From Burkholderia sp. WSM2232 (GTDB taxonomy: Bacteria > Pseudomonadota > Gammaproteobacteria > Burkholderiales > Burkholderiaceae), in contig NZ_AWZV01000015.1 of assembly GCF_000472545.1 (NCBI RefSeq), positions 73,299 to 137,298 on the forward strand: 64,000 nt of DNA, given 5' to 3'. Within the stretch, counting starts at the first letter, position 1; every line of letters starts with the position of its first letter. Below the pieces are notes generated by a model that had not been told where the DNA came from, ran no database searches, and saw nothing but the letters and a program-made list of their open reading frames with translations. This document shows, one piece after another, positions 53,319 through 62,823 of the stretch. A program made the position numbers and the translations under genes.

Positions 53319-54896
53319 CTATTGCTCGTGCGTGCCGGCGATTGCCGCGAGGAGCGCGTCGATTGGCGCAGGCTTGGTCAGGAACACATCGAACAGTGCG
53401 TGGGGGCGCGTCTGTGCGCCAAGCCCTGTCAGTGCAACCAGTGAGACCCGCTCGCCATGCATGCGGCGTATGCGGCTGGCCACTTCCTCGCCGCTGATGT
53501 CGGGAAGGCCGATGTCGAGCACCACGACCTCCGGGCGGAATTCCTCGACGAGGCGCAGTGCAGACGCCCCGTCCGCCGCTACCGCAGTAACGTGCCCTTC
53601 CTCCTGGAGTAGCGCAGCGAGGCCTTGCGCCGCATCCTCGTTGTCGTCCGCTATCACCACGCGGCGGCCGGTGGTCTCCACCCGCGGCGCGGGAGCCGGC
53701 GGCGCCGAAAGCACTTGACAGGCCGCCAGCGGAAGCCGCACCTCGAAGGTACTGCCCAAGCCGTGCCCCGCGCTGCTCGCAGTCACCGTGCCGCCATGAA
53801 GCTCGGCAAGGGCACGCACCAGAGCCAGACCGATACCAAGGCCCCCTTGCCCCCGGGCGGCCGGCGCCTGCCCGAACATTGCAAAGACGCGCGTCAGGTC
53901 ATCCGGCGCGATGCCGACTCCGTTGTCGCTCACCCTGATGACGGCATACCCGTCTTCCCGTGCCGCTGTCAGCCGTACCCAGCCCCCGCCCGGCGTATAA
54001 CGAAGCGCATTATTGAGGAGGTTCTGAACGATCTGCGCGATCCTGACCGCATCGGCATCGACGATCACCGGCTCTTGAATCAGGTCGACTTCCAGCGTGT
54101 GCGTGGGACCGTCCGAAGGCAGGCGCGCACGTGCGCTGACGACAACATCGTCTAGAATCGCCTGCAGATGGACAGGTGCACGCCTGATTTCGATCTTTCC
54201 TTGCGCGATGCGCGATATGTCGAGCAGATCATCGGTGAGCCGCGCGGCTTTGCCAAGCTGACGCTCGAGTATGTCCAATGCGCTGCCAGTTCCAAGCCGC
54301 GCGCTGTCGCCGGGCTTGTGGGCCGCTACCGCCTGGGTGTCGCGCGTCAACATTTCGACCGCCGTGCGCATGGCGCCAAGCGGGTCGCGAAGTTCGTGGG
54401 CCAGTGTCGCGAGAAATTCGTCTTTGCGGCGGTCGGCGAGTCGAAGGGCTCGCTCGGCAGCGTCTTTGGCCTGCAGGGCGTTTTCCGCCCGCCGGCGCGC
54501 CTCGAGCAGTTCGCGTTCGTACTTGTGCCGGTCACTGACCGTCATGACCGCGAATTCGTCGAACTGTTCTCCTGGCTCGCCCAAACGCGATATGTTCACC
54601 AGCACCGGAACAATCGTCCCATCACCGCGCAGCATGTCGAGCTTGACCTCCGCGACCGAGCGCTGAAGATCGAGCAGCGGTGCGAGGTGGGTCTGCAGAA
54701 AAATTCTGCCCCCGACCGTAATGAGATCCTGAAACCTCTTGTGTCCCACGAGCGACGACGCATCAAAGCCGAGCCACCGACACAAGGTCTGGTTCGCACG
54801 CAGGATGACGCCGCCTGGCACAGTGGTGAAGAGCCCGCACGGCGCGATATCGTATGCCGCGCCATAGTCGGGCGGATGCGTGTACGCGTCACGCAT
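53319..54896 (-). CDS. PAS-containing hybrid sensor histidine kinase
   Basis: The product is 525 residues without transmembrane segments, so the kinase is cytoplasmic. A PAS domain lies at about 15-125 (DIAPCGLFTTVPGGVILRAN), then a coiled coil, the HisKA H-box with His167 in LAHELRDPLGAMRTAVEML, and the HATPase domain with NLLNNALRYTPGGG, DNGVGIAPDDL and GGLGIGLALV. A C-terminal receiver has Asp461 in VVLDIGLPDISG and Lys in FLTKPAPID. Its ATG overlaps the 3' end of an RsbQ-like hydrolase gene by 8 bases, which implies coupling and a joint function. The output regulator is not adjacent. Confidence 0.92.
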   Translation of the reverse strand: MRDAYTHPPDYGAAYDIAPCGLFTTVPGGVILRANQTLCRWLGFDASSLVGHKRFQDLITVGGRIFLQTHLAPLLDLQRSVAEVKLDMLRGDGTIVPVLVNISRLGEPGEQFDEFAVMTVSDRHKYERELLEARRRAENALQAKDAAERALRLADRRKDEFLATLAHELRDPLGAMRTAVEMLTRDTQAVAAHKPGDSARLGTGSALDILERQLGKAARLTDDLLDISRIAQGKIEIRRAPVHLQAILDDVVVSARARLPSDGPTHTLEVDLIQEPVIVDADAVRIAQIVQNLLNNALRYTPGGGWVRLTAAREDGYAVIRVSDNGVGIAPDDLTRVFAMFGQAPAARGQGGLGIGLALVRALAELHGGTVTASSAGHGLGSTFEVRLPLAACQVLSAPPAPAPRVETTGRRVVIADDNEDAAQGLAALLQEEGHVTAVAADGASALRLVEEFRPEVVVLDIGLPDISGEEVASRIRRMHGERVSLVALTGLGAQTRPHALFDVFLTKPAPIDALLAAIAGTHEQ

Positions 54897-55701
54897 GGAG
54901 CTGCTCGAGTTCTCGCAGAAACCCCTTCATCGCGTCGACACTCGCGCCCGGTGCGCTGAGATGGGGGCAATGCCCGATATTTTCGACGACAGCCAGTTTG
55001 CTGCCGCGCATTGCGCGGTGCATGTATTCGCCGACGCAAACCGGCGCGAGCAGGTCGTCGTCTGACTGAATGATCAATGTGGGCGTGCTGACGAGCGGGA
55101 GTTCGTTGCGGTGGTCCGCGAGGAACGTGACGCGCGCAAAGTGTCTTGCGATGTCCGGATCGGTGCGGCAAAAGCTGTTGGTGAGCTCGTCCCCGAGTTC
55201 GGGCTTCTCGGGTGCGCCCATGATGGATGGCGCCATCGTGCTCGACCAGCCGAGAAAGTTGTTTTCCAGCGTGTCGAGCAGGCTCTCGATATCCGCCCGG
55301 CTGAAGCCGCCCGTGTAGTCGCCGTCGTTGATGAACGAGGGCGAAGGGCCGACCATGATGTTCGCAGCAAACCGGCGAGGCTGTTCGAGAGCCGCCAGCA
55401 TGCCGATCATTGCGCTCACTGAGTGTCCAACGAAAATCACTGGTCCCGTCGCGGTGGCATCCATGATTTCGAGCACGTCGGCGGCATAGCCGCGCAGCGA
55501 CGAGTATTTGTCGTAGTCGTAACAGGACAGATCGGAGGAGCCACTGCCGACCAAGTCGAACAACACCGTCCGATAGCGGCCTTCGAATGTCGGGGCAACA
55601 TAGCGCCACATGGACTGGTCGCAGCCGAAACCGTGCGAGAAGACCATGGTCGCAGGCCCGTCGCCCGTTACCCGTACTTGATTCCGTTTAATGACATCCA
55701 T
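54889..55701 (-). CDS. RsbQ-like alpha/beta hydrolase
   Basis: The product is 270 residues from ATG giving MDVIKRNQVRVTG, which fits RsbQ N-termini; the frame is open 32 codons upstream but not conserved. It has the RsbQ/KAI2/D14 pattern: FSHGFGCDQSMWRYVAPTFE, GHSVSAMIG with catalytic Ser94, GPSPSFIND, and the late GHCPHLS with His244; the Asp lies in SDDDLLAP. RsbQ feeds an unknown small ligand or its product to the PAS domain of RsbP in Bacillus; plant homologues sense strigolactones and karrikins. Here the partner would be the overlapping PAS kinase. The ligand is unknown. Confidence 0.9.
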   Translation of the reverse strand: MDVIKRNQVRVTGDGPATMVFSHGFGCDQSMWRYVAPTFEGRYRTVLFDLVGSGSSDLSCYDYDKYSSLRGYAADVLEIMDATATGPVIFVGHSVSAMIGMLAALEQPRRFAANIMVGPSPSFINDGDYTGGFSRADIESLLDTLENNFLGWSSTMAPSIMGAPEKPELGDELTNSFCRTDPDIARHFARVTFLADHRNELPLVSTPTLIIQSDDDLLAPVCVGEYMHRAMRGSKLAVVENIGHCPHLSAPGASVDAMKGFLRELEQLHA

Positions 55702-56050
55702 GCAGATTTTCGCCCAGGTTAGGAAGAACATAAGTTCGGGCCAGAACGCGCGGCTCTCTTCTTCCGCTTGCCAGACTGCGGTGACTCCCGTTTGCAACGC
55801 TCACGGATAGTTCCGGCTGATCAGCGTTGCGCTCCGGGTGCAGCACCATGGCTGCCGATAATGCTACAGCAAGAAGACACGGTATCTGTTTTCGTGGGCC
55901 GGTAACAAAGATTTCCGTTCGGGCGGGAAGTATGGAAAAGGGTGGTAGCGGCAGGTAAGAGCGCCGCGCTTCTACTTACGAGGCCACGACGCCATGACGC
56001 CAGGAGCCGACTGGGGCGTCGTCATGCGTGCGTTGCAGCCGGTGCTGCGT

Positions 56051-56126
56051 GGCCGCTGTGGGGCCGCTGGGGGGCCGCTGTAGGGCCGCTGTAGGGCCGC
56101 GGTTGGATTGCTGTGGGGCCGCTGTA
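56051..56126. repeat. Degenerate tandem GGGGCCGCTGTA repeat
   Basis: About six copies of a 10-12 base unit containing GGGCCGCTG, one of them more divergent (GGGCCGCGGTTGGATTGCTG). The tract lies between the RsbQ-like and oxidase genes and could vary in copy number. Confidence 0.75.
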
Positions 56127-56319
56127 GCAGGCACCCGCTATTGCACACCGTGCCGGACGCGTTGAGCGTGCCGCCCGACAGGTGCACGATGTCATGGACA
56201 ATCCGCGATCGGTATAAGGGTTGCCAGTCACCGTTTCTCTTTGGTTCGTCCATTCATGCAGACCGGAAAGCGCGCCTTCCGGCATCGCGCAGATCGGGTT
56301 CGGACGACAGCACCGTTCT

Positions 56320-56346
56320 CGCGAGGGGCTTCTCAAGCCCCTCGCG
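56320..56346 (-). terminator. Terminator-like hairpin after the multicopper oxidase gene
   Basis: A perfect 12-bp stem (CGCGAGGGGCTT with AAGCCCCTCGCG) with a 3-base loop begins 12 bases beyond the oxidase stop. It has no T run on the - strand. Confidence 0.6.
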
Positions 56347-56357
56347 ACTCCTGCCTC

Positions 56358-58634
56358 TCACGGCCCGGCGTAATCCCGCGCCGTGCAAAGCGCGCCTGCC
56401 AGCGCAACCTGTGTCTCGTCCTTGCCGCGCAGGCGGGCGAGCCAACGCGCCGTGTCATGCGTCAGCGCGCTCAGTGGCGCTGTGACGCGCTGCAGGTACG
56501 CCGTTGCAGGCGACACGACGCTCACGTTTTCCATCATTCCCCGGTCCTCATGATCGAGAATATGGCAGTGCATCACAAATTCGCCGGTGAAGTCCTGGTA
56601 GATCGTGCGCATCGACAGCGTGTAGCCCGCTTTGAGAAAGAGCGTGTCGCGCACGACGCCCTGCAGATTGCAATACTCGGCGTCACCTGTTGCTGTTTCC
56701 TCGGCGCTGCATCCGCCCGAGCCGTTGAAGACCGAATGTCCAGCCGCGTTCGTGATGTCCATGATCCTGAACGGATTCGTATGGATGTGAAACACATGCG
56801 TCGCCAGCACGGTCGCCGAGACGTTCCATTGGTCGATGTTGCCGAGCACGCCGGTATAGGCGACCTTTGCCGGATCGTAGGTCTCGCCGTTGATGACAAA
56901 GCGCGGCGCGGGAATCGGGTTGGTCGGCCCCGGAAGCTGGATGTCGAACTGCGCGGGCACGACATTGGCCACCGGTCCGTCGACGGGAATGGTGGGAGCA
57001 AATGCACGCAGGTTCAGCGAGGCAAGGTCGGAGCGCGCCGGCTCGGGCAGATTTGGATTGCCAGCGACGAGCTGATCGCGAACGTACTGCCAGTATCTGG
57101 AATGATTGCCCACTGTGGTATCGGCGATGTTTGTGCCGGGCCCCACGCGCGCGAGTGCCAGCAGCCGCCGGTCTTTCGCTTTCATCGAGTTGATGCGGAA
57201 GTTGATGGTGGCAGACGCATCGGCTGCCTCGTCGAGCATGCAGTAAAGGCCAGGTGCCGGGAACGCGACGAGTACGTCGCTGCGATAACCTGGATCCATT
57301 GAGTTGACGTCCTTCTCGACCATCGCGGACATCGTGATTCCGTCCTCTGCGAACTCGAGTTGCTTGACGACTTCACCGTTGCACAATGCGTCGAGCGCGA
57401 CTGCCTGTGACGACTTGGTGTGACTGCCCGCGAGCTTCGATGCAGCAGAAATGGTCGCGGCGTTGACCTGCGCAGGCGACAGCGTCTGCGAATCCGCGAG
57501 ACCCAGCGCCGAGAGATTGGCGCGCACGAACTTCACGTTGATAGTGTCGCGGTTGCCGCCATGCACCATTCGCAGACGACGGATTTCGCCTGCCGGGATA
57601 AAGGTCGTGGCACTCGGGAACACCGGCTGCACGATGCCGTTGATCTGCGTATAGCGCCCTGAGATGACCCACGTCGAATTGAGCTGGCCGGCATGTCCGG
57701 GTCGCGGGTCGGGTACGAACGCAAGCTGGTTGTTGTAGCCGCGTATTTCGCCTTTGCTGCCCGTCGGGCACTGCCATTCGAAAGTGGTCGGATCGGCGAG
57801 CGGCACCTCGGAGCTGGCGCTGCCAAAGCAGCCGTATTCGATCTGCTGGAAAAGCAGGACATGCTCGCGCAACGGCTGCGCAGGCTGCTTGCGATGCAGG
57901 ATCGTGTCGATATCCGCACTGCCGTCGACCACGCCGGCGCGCGCAGGCCGCGAGCCGCGCACGATCAACACCCCCGCCATGCCGCTTGCGACGTTGATCG
58001 CAGTGGAACCGTGCAGATGCGCGTGATACCAGAACGTGCCCGAAGGATGATTCGCCGGAATCTGGAAATTGAATACGCGCGGTTTGTCGCCCGGGTGCAC
58101 GGTGATCAGCACGTTGTCCTGGTCCCCCGACGGAGAGATATGCAAGCCGTGCGTGTGAAGGTTGGTGTCGTTGAAACAGTGCGGCGTCGAATGATCCGGA
58201 TTAGCCGGGCAATTTGCGGGCGGATTGTTCGCCTCCAACTGATTGTCGAGCGTGACCTTAAGCCTCGCGTCCGGCTTGACGCTGATGGTCGGTCCGGTCG
58301 GGCAGCCGTTGTACGAGCGCATCCACACTGTGTCGAATGCATCCGTGGACGGGTTGTAAATGCGATAGGTGCCCATCTGCACTTTCAGTTTGACTGCCCC
58401 TGAATTGCCCGAAGGATTCAGGCCTTTCAGACATTGCAACCGCTCGGCTTTGGAGCCGAGGCCGCCGGATGCGTCGGAGAGCGCATTCTCGGCGGATGCT
58501 TCGGGGGTGTCGCTCAAGTCGTCGAACGAACGCGCGTCGAGCGAGCTTTGCGCCGCGCCGAGCGGCGGAACCAGGGCGAGAAACGACGAAAGCGTTGCCA
58601 TTTTTATGGCAGGAGAACTGAATAACTTCTTCAT
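56358..58634 (-). CDS. Exported multicopper oxidase
   Basis: Oxidises a phenolic or metal substrate and reduces oxygen to water in the periplasm or outside. The start was set at MKKLFSSPAIKMATLSS, which has GGAGG 6 bases upstream and gives a good signal peptide ending near LGAAQ. The product is 758 residues, longer than CueO-type enzymes. All copper motifs are visible: HTHGLH (His160, His162), WYHAHLHGSTA near 200, HVFHIHTNPF and the HCHILDHEDRGMM end motif, whose Met fits the type 1 axial ligand. Extra sequence lies in the middle domain. No Met-rich copper segment or neighbouring copper genes were seen, so copper resistance is not the obvious role. Confidence 0.92.
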   Translation of the reverse strand: MKKLFSSPAIKMATLSSFLALVPPLGAAQSSLDARSFDDLSDTPEASAENALSDASGGLGSKAERLQCLKGLNPSGNSGAVKLKVQMGTYRIYNPSTDAFDTVWMRSYNGCPTGPTISVKPDARLKVTLDNQLEANNPPANCPANPDHSTPHCFNDTNLHTHGLHISPSGDQDNVLITVHPGDKPRVFNFQIPANHPSGTFWYHAHLHGSTAINVASGMAGVLIVRGSRPARAGVVDGSADIDTILHRKQPAQPLREHVLLFQQIEYGCFGSASSEVPLADPTTFEWQCPTGSKGEIRGYNNQLAFVPDPRPGHAGQLNSTWVISGRYTQINGIVQPVFPSATTFIPAGEIRRLRMVHGGNRDTINVKFVRANLSALGLADSQTLSPAQVNAATISAASKLAGSHTKSSQAVALDALCNGEVVKQLEFAEDGITMSAMVEKDVNSMDPGYRSDVLVAFPAPGLYCMLDEAADASATINFRINSMKAKDRRLLALARVGPGTNIADTTVGNHSRYWQYVRDQLVAGNPNLPEPARSDLASLNLRAFAPTIPVDGPVANVVPAQFDIQLPGPTNPIPAPRFVINGETYDPAKVAYTGVLGNIDQWNVSATVLATHVFHIHTNPFRIMDITNAAGHSVFNGSGGCSAEETATGDAEYCNLQGVVRDTLFLKAGYTLSMRTIYQDFTGEFVMHCHILDHEDRGMMENVSVVSPATAYLQRVTAPLSALTHDTARWLARLRGKDETQVALAGALCTARDYAGP

Positions 58635-58886
58635 GATGGCCTCCGCGGCACGGGCGCAGTGGATCAATTTCCAGAAGAAGTAATAGGGGACGCGAATTCG
58701 TGCCGGATGAATAGCCTTCGTTCAAATGTGCGCTACCGCACGGAAGATTTGTCGCCCCAAAGAGGTCCTTTTTACTGGCACACGAAGGATTGGAGAGCAG
58801 TGCTGGATGGAACCGTTTCGCCTGTGTCACAACCCCATGCGCTCGCTGCGGGTTAGATGACGCGCCGCGTGGCGGATTCTGCAGGG

Positions 58887-59867
58887 TCAGCGGCGGTTAA
58901 AGCGTCTCACGACGCAATAGAAGATCCACGGATGCAGCTTGAGCATGGTCATGACGATGGAAAGCTTCAGATGCCGATCGGCAAACAGGCCGAGCAGGTG
59001 CTTCACGCGCAGCTTCGCCGAGACGCTTTGCAAAATGGGGCTGGCGAGGTGGTAGGTCGGCGCCGTGGTCGCGGTCTGGAACGCGATGGCGCGGAACGCC
59101 CAGCTGTATTTGAGCCGGAAGAAGAGGCGCTTGTAGTCGCTAATCGGCAGGGAGGCAGTAGCTTTTTCGACGCGGTCCATGATGGCAAACAGGTCGACCA
59201 CCTGCGGGTTGAAGCGTCTGGAAATTCCCGATTCACGGATGACGTATGAGTAGAGCTTGTCCGGAATGAGACAGACCACTTTTGAGTTCGCGAACGTTTG
59301 CACCGACACGCAGACGTCTTCGAAAATGAGACCGCACGGATGCTCTGCCGCGACAAAAATCGAGCGGCGCACAATCTTGTTCCAGCAAAAAGCCGGCAGC
59401 TTGAGTTCGAGGACCTTCTGAACGGCTTCCACACCGGTGATGATGCCGTCGCCGGAGTCGATTGCAGCGACTGCGGTGCCGTCGGGAGTGATGCGTTCGG
59501 CGGCGAAATTAACCACATCGGCGTTGTGCCGGTCGGCTTCGCGCAACACGGTGCGAACCAGATCGCGGTGCACGCAGTCGTCGCTGTCCACACAAAGCAC
59601 GTAGTCGCCGCGAGCTTCCAATGCGGCGATTTTCCGCGTTTCAGCAAGGCCCTTGTTATCAGCGTTCCTGACCAGCTTCCAGGGAATGCGATCCTGTTGC
59701 GCGAGAATTCGGGCGGCGATTTCACCGGAACGATCGGGGCTGCAGTCGTCCACGGCGATAATTTCGAAATCAGTGCAGGATTGCGACAGCAGCGAATGAA
59801 GACAGTCCTCGATATAGTCCTCGACCTTGTAGATAGGCAGCAGAACGCTGATTCTGGGTGCGGACAT
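58887..59867 (-). CDS. Family 2 glycosyltransferase
   Basis: The product is 326 residues. The GT2 pattern is complete: ISVLLPIYKVEDYIEDCLHS, IIAVDDCSPDRSGEIA and the DXD-type metal site VDSDD in YVLCVDSDDCVHRDLV. The C-terminal part has aromatic/basic helices that may associate with the membrane. It is not adjacent to the two glycosyltransferases near 50-52 kb. The acceptor is unknown. Confidence 0.86.
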   Translation of the reverse strand: MSAPRISVLLPIYKVEDYIEDCLHSLLSQSCTDFEIIAVDDCSPDRSGEIAARILAQQDRIPWKLVRNADNKGLAETRKIAALEARGDYVLCVDSDDCVHRDLVRTVLREADRHNADVVNFAAERITPDGTAVAAIDSGDGIITGVEAVQKVLELKLPAFCWNKIVRRSIFVAAEHPCGLIFEDVCVSVQTFANSKVVCLIPDKLYSYVIRESGISRRFNPQVVDLFAIMDRVEKATASLPISDYKRLFFRLKYSWAFRAIAFQTATTAPTYHLASPILQSVSAKLRVKHLLGLFADRHLKLSIVMTMLKLHPWIFYCVVRRFNRR

Positions 59868-60229
59868 AGAGCATGCTCCAGGAAGACAATACCGTTGCCT
59901 CGCGAAAAGTTAACTGATCGCGAAGGGAGGGCCAGGAACGGGAAAAAGCAGACAATTGCAGAACGTTTCGCGGCTGCCGCGCCGCACTGACCGAACGAAG
60001 CGGACCAGCGCGCGGATTGCAAACGCAGTTCTTCAAGGAGATTTGTATATGCGCCGCAGCACCGATGTCAGGGAAACGGGCAGGAACTGAGGAGGTATTG
60101 GCGCATTCCACCACTCTCGCGATAGAAAGGGCGCATTTATAGAGGCGGTTTTTCTTCGAAACGCGGTGTTGTCCTGACGATGGAAATGCCCGTTTGAGAA
60201 TGCCCGTTCTTCTGACGGTTAGCCAGTGA
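59868..60229. other. Gene-free 362-base gap with a minimal open frame
   Basis: Between the glycosyltransferase and SDR genes, both on the - strand. On the + strand an ATG at 60049 with AAGGAG 9 bases upstream opens only 13 codons (MRRSTDVRETGRN). I regard it as unproven. Confidence 0.4.
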
Positions 60230-61009
60230 TCAGATGTGGACTCCGCCCGCTACTTCGATTCGCTGTGCGTTGACCCATCCGAACTCGTCCGAGAGAAGTG
60301 CCGCGATCACCGGTCCGACATCGGCCGGCAGACCGACACGCCCAAGCGCTGTGTGGTCCGCGACAGCCTTGTTGACCTGGGGGTTGTCACGCACGACGCC
60401 GCCGCTGAAATCGGTGGCTATCGCGCCCGGCGCAACGACGTTCACTGTGATGCGGCGCGGCCCCAGTTCGAGCGCCATGTAACGGGTCAGCGCTTCGACC
60501 GCTGCTTTCATCGGGCCGTAGATGGCGCGCCCGGCAAACGCGAAGCGTGCGAGGCCGGAGGAGATGTTGACGATGCGTCCGCCGTCGTTGATTAGCGGCA
60601 GAAGCTTTTGCGTGAGCAGGAATGGCGCCTTGAAATGCACTGCGAACTGCGCGTCGAGCTCGGCTTCTGTGCCTGCCTCGAAGGTCGACGCTGAAGACGT
60701 GCCGGCATTGTTCACCAGATAATCGAAGCGCTGTGCACCCCAGCTATCGAGCGCTTCGCGCACTCGCGCGACGAAGGCGTCGAACGTAGCCGCGTTCTCC
60801 ACGCTCAACTGCAGCGCGAGCGCTTTCGCGCCCGCCTCGGCGACGAGTGAAAGCACCTTGTCTGCTTCGGCCTGGTTGGCGTTGTACGTGAAAATCGAGT
60901 TGACGCCGCGAGCGGCAAGTCGCAATACCGTATCGCGGCCAATGCCTCGGCTCGCGCCAGTGACGATTGCGATTTTCGCACTGGCGAGGTTGGTGTTGGT
61001 CGTTGTCAT
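60230..61009 (-). CDS. Short-chain dehydrogenase/reductase
   Basis: NAD(P)-dependent oxidoreductase. From MTTTNTNLASAKIAIVTGAS the product is 259 residues, typical for classical SDRs; the frame extends 71 codons upstream into the promoter of the AraC gene. Cofactor motif TGASRGIG lies near residues 17-24, the NNAG motif near 98, catalytic Ser in NISSGL and Tyr/Lys in YGPMK. It is divergent from an AraC-type gene with a 140-base gap, a common pair in which the AraC protein activates the SDR gene. The substrate is unknown. Confidence 0.9.
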   Translation of the reverse strand: MTTTNTNLASAKIAIVTGASRGIGRDTVLRLAARGVNSIFTYNANQAEADKVLSLVAEAGAKALALQLSVENAATFDAFVARVREALDSWGAQRFDYLVNNAGTSSASTFEAGTEAELDAQFAVHFKAPFLLTQKLLPLINDGGRIVNISSGLARFAFAGRAIYGPMKAAVEALTRYMALELGPRRITVNVVAPGAIATDFSGGVVRDNPQVNKAVADHTALGRVGLPADVGPVIAALLSDEFGWVNAQRIEVAGGVHI

Positions 61010-61149
61010 TGACAGTCCTGTGGGTTGCGTTGGTTTAATTCTCCGCTCGCATGTTTGCTGCGTGAATGCCCGAACCTGTCTGGTTATTGCCTGATCCTGC
61101 TCGCCCATCCTATGATGGACGCACCTCATCCAGCGCTCTCCGAACAGCC

Positions 61150-62046
61150 ATGCCGAACCGACTCGCCACCGCCTTACTGCGCTACAGAGACAGGTATCCG
61201 GCAACGAGCCCGTGTGCGACACCGCTCGAGGGCGTTTTCATTCTTCGCTCCGATCAGCCAAAGCCGCCCACGTTGCGCGCGGCGAGTCCCGCTTTGTGCA
61301 TCGTCGCTCAGGGCGCCAAGTGGGCGAGCTTTGGCGGGGAGCGGCTGGAATATCGGGAGGGGCAGGCGCTGGTGGTGGGCGTGCAAACGCCGTCGCGCGG
61401 TCGAGTGTTCGAGGCGAGCCCAAACAAGCCTTGCCTGGTTCTGCTTTTGCAGCTGGATCTCGCGATGATCCGCGCGGTGGCCAGTGAGATGACGTCGGCG
61501 CCTGTGCCGTCGGGCGATCCAGGCTGCGGTGTGTTCGTTGCGAGCTTCGACGGACCACTGGCGGATTGCGCACTGCGCGTGGTGCGTCTGCTGGATATGC
61601 CCGATGCCGCCGCCATCCTGCAGCCGATGATCATGCGCGAGATCGCTTACTGGCTGCTAGCCGGACCGAACGGGGCGCAATTGGCGAAGCTCGCGTCGAT
61701 CCAGCACCCTTCGCACAAGCTCGCGCGCGCGGTCGACAACCTGAGGGAAAATTTTGCGAAGCCCATGCGAGTGGAGGACCTCGCGAAGATCGCGCAGCTT
61801 AGCGAGTCGGCGTTTCATCGGCAATTCAAGGCCCTGACTGGCTTGCCGCCCCTGCAGTATCAGAAGCAATTGCGCTTGCTGGAAGCACGCCGACTGCTGC
61901 TCTCGCAGTCGATGAGCGCGCAGGCCGCAGCATTCCAAGTGGGCTACGAAAGTCCGTCGCAGTTCAGCCGCGAATACGCGCGTATGTTCGGCGCTCCGCC
62001 GAAAAGGGAATTGGTACATGTAAAGACGATGGCTGAGGCAGCCTAG
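61150..62046 (+). CDS. AraC-family transcriptional regulator
   Basis: The product is 298 residues from ATG giving MPNRLATALLRYRDR. The N-terminal half matches the AraC_N type domain (GVFILRSDQPKPPTLRAASP, LCIVAQGAKWASFGGERLEY). The C-terminal half has two helix-turn-helix units: VEDLAKIAQLSESAFHRQFK and AAAFQVGYESPSQFSREYAR. Divergence from the SDR gene points to that gene as its target. The 140-base gap should hold its operator, though I could not pick out a clear one. Confidence 0.9.
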   Translation: MPNRLATALLRYRDRYPATSPCATPLEGVFILRSDQPKPPTLRAASPALCIVAQGAKWASFGGERLEYREGQALVVGVQTPSRGRVFEASPNKPCLVLLLQLDLAMIRAVASEMTSAPVPSGDPGCGVFVASFDGPLADCALRVVRLLDMPDAAAILQPMIMREIAYWLLAGPNGAQLAKLASIQHPSHKLARAVDNLRENFAKPMRVEDLAKIAQLSESAFHRQFKALTGLPPLQYQKQLRLLEARRLLLSQSMSAQAAAFQVGYESPSQFSREYARMFGAPPKRELVHVKTMAEAA

Positions 62047-62107
62047 GCCGCCCAAGCTGCATAGGCTGCATAAGCCTCACCGTTCACGCGTCTTGCGCGC
62101 CACAGCC

Positions 62108-62335
62108 TCAACCACTTTGACGGTTCCCGCCGACCTCTGGATTGCCCGCGCGATCGCTGCTCTGAACGCCGCTCTCCGACGAGTGAACCGGACCGGAACC
62201 TCGCTCGCCGTTCTCCGGCGCGCCGCCTGTTACCGGCGCTTCCTGCTGGTTGCCGAACGAGCCGCCTCCCGAAGCGCCAGTGCCTTTGGACGGGTTGCCG
62301 CGATCAGTGGATCTTTCTTTGTCAGTGCTGGCCAT
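62108..62335 (-). CDS. Small hydrophilic protein of unknown function
   Basis: The product is 75 residues from the ATG preceded by GGAGGAG about 8 bases upstream; longer frames in this phase lack a ribosome site. The sequence is Gly/Ser/Asn-rich without hydrophobic segments (STDRGNPSKGTGASGGGSFG and AGNPEVGGNRQSG). Such disordered proteins in this group may be stress-related, but that is a guess. It is convergent with the AraC gene. Confidence 0.6.
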   Translation of the reverse strand: MASTDKERSTDRGNPSKGTGASGGGSFGNQQEAPVTGGAPENGERGSGPVHSSESGVQSSDRAGNPEVGGNRQSG

Positions 62336-62553
62336 TTCGTGCTCCTCCGGTGTCCGATAGATAGTGAGGAGTCGAGCAAGCATTGCGCCCGCACGTTCGC
62401 CGCACCGCTGCACACGTCCGTCGACGCGAGCCGCGTGACAACAGAACGAGATGGAACGCCCCTTGCGGCCGTGGTTGGCAACCGCGAACGCGGTCAGGAC
62501 CTTGCGATGATGCAAGGCATTATCAGTCCATCAGGCACACAGGAAGCGCGATC

Positions 62554-62736
62554 ATGAAAACTGCACCTCCGGGCAATCGCACCGAGCAGGACGCCAAGGC
62601 CGAAACGAATTCGGGCAAGCCAGCAACGACACGCACCGACAAGCCGGGCAGCGGCCAACACGCGGCGAACCATACGAAGGCACGAAGCGACCACGGCGCC
62701 GGCGGCGGGGCGAAGCAGCGGCACGGACCGCGGTAG
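62554..62736 (+). CDS. Small basic hydrophilic protein
   Basis: The product is 60 residues with AGGAAG about 8 bases before the ATG. It is rich in Lys, Thr, Gly and His (AKAETNSGKPATTRTDKPGS) and has no hydrophobic segment, so it is probably disordered. It is divergent from the similar small hydrophilic gene at 62108-62335. No family is recognised. Confidence 0.45.
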   Translation: MKTAPPGNRTEQDAKAETNSGKPATTRTDKPGSGQHAANHTKARSDHGAGGGAKQRHGPR

Positions 62737-62823
62737 GAACGGGCCGCTCGGCTTGCGGGGACGGCGGCCTGCATCCAGAAAGAGCCCTGGCGAATTCGCC
62801 CCGATTACCACGCGACGGTGGCG

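Larger units (their letters stand above)
55702..56357. other. Gene-free 656-base gap
   Basis: Upstream region of the RsbQ-like gene and downstream region of the multicopper oxidase gene. It contains a GC-rich tandem repeat and a hairpin (separate entries). Open frames across the repeat on the - strand only reflect the repeat. Confidence 0.5.

Noticed and set aside
60049..60090. 13-codon + strand frame with AAGGAG site
   Set aside because: Too short to support and its residues are basic and unremarkable.
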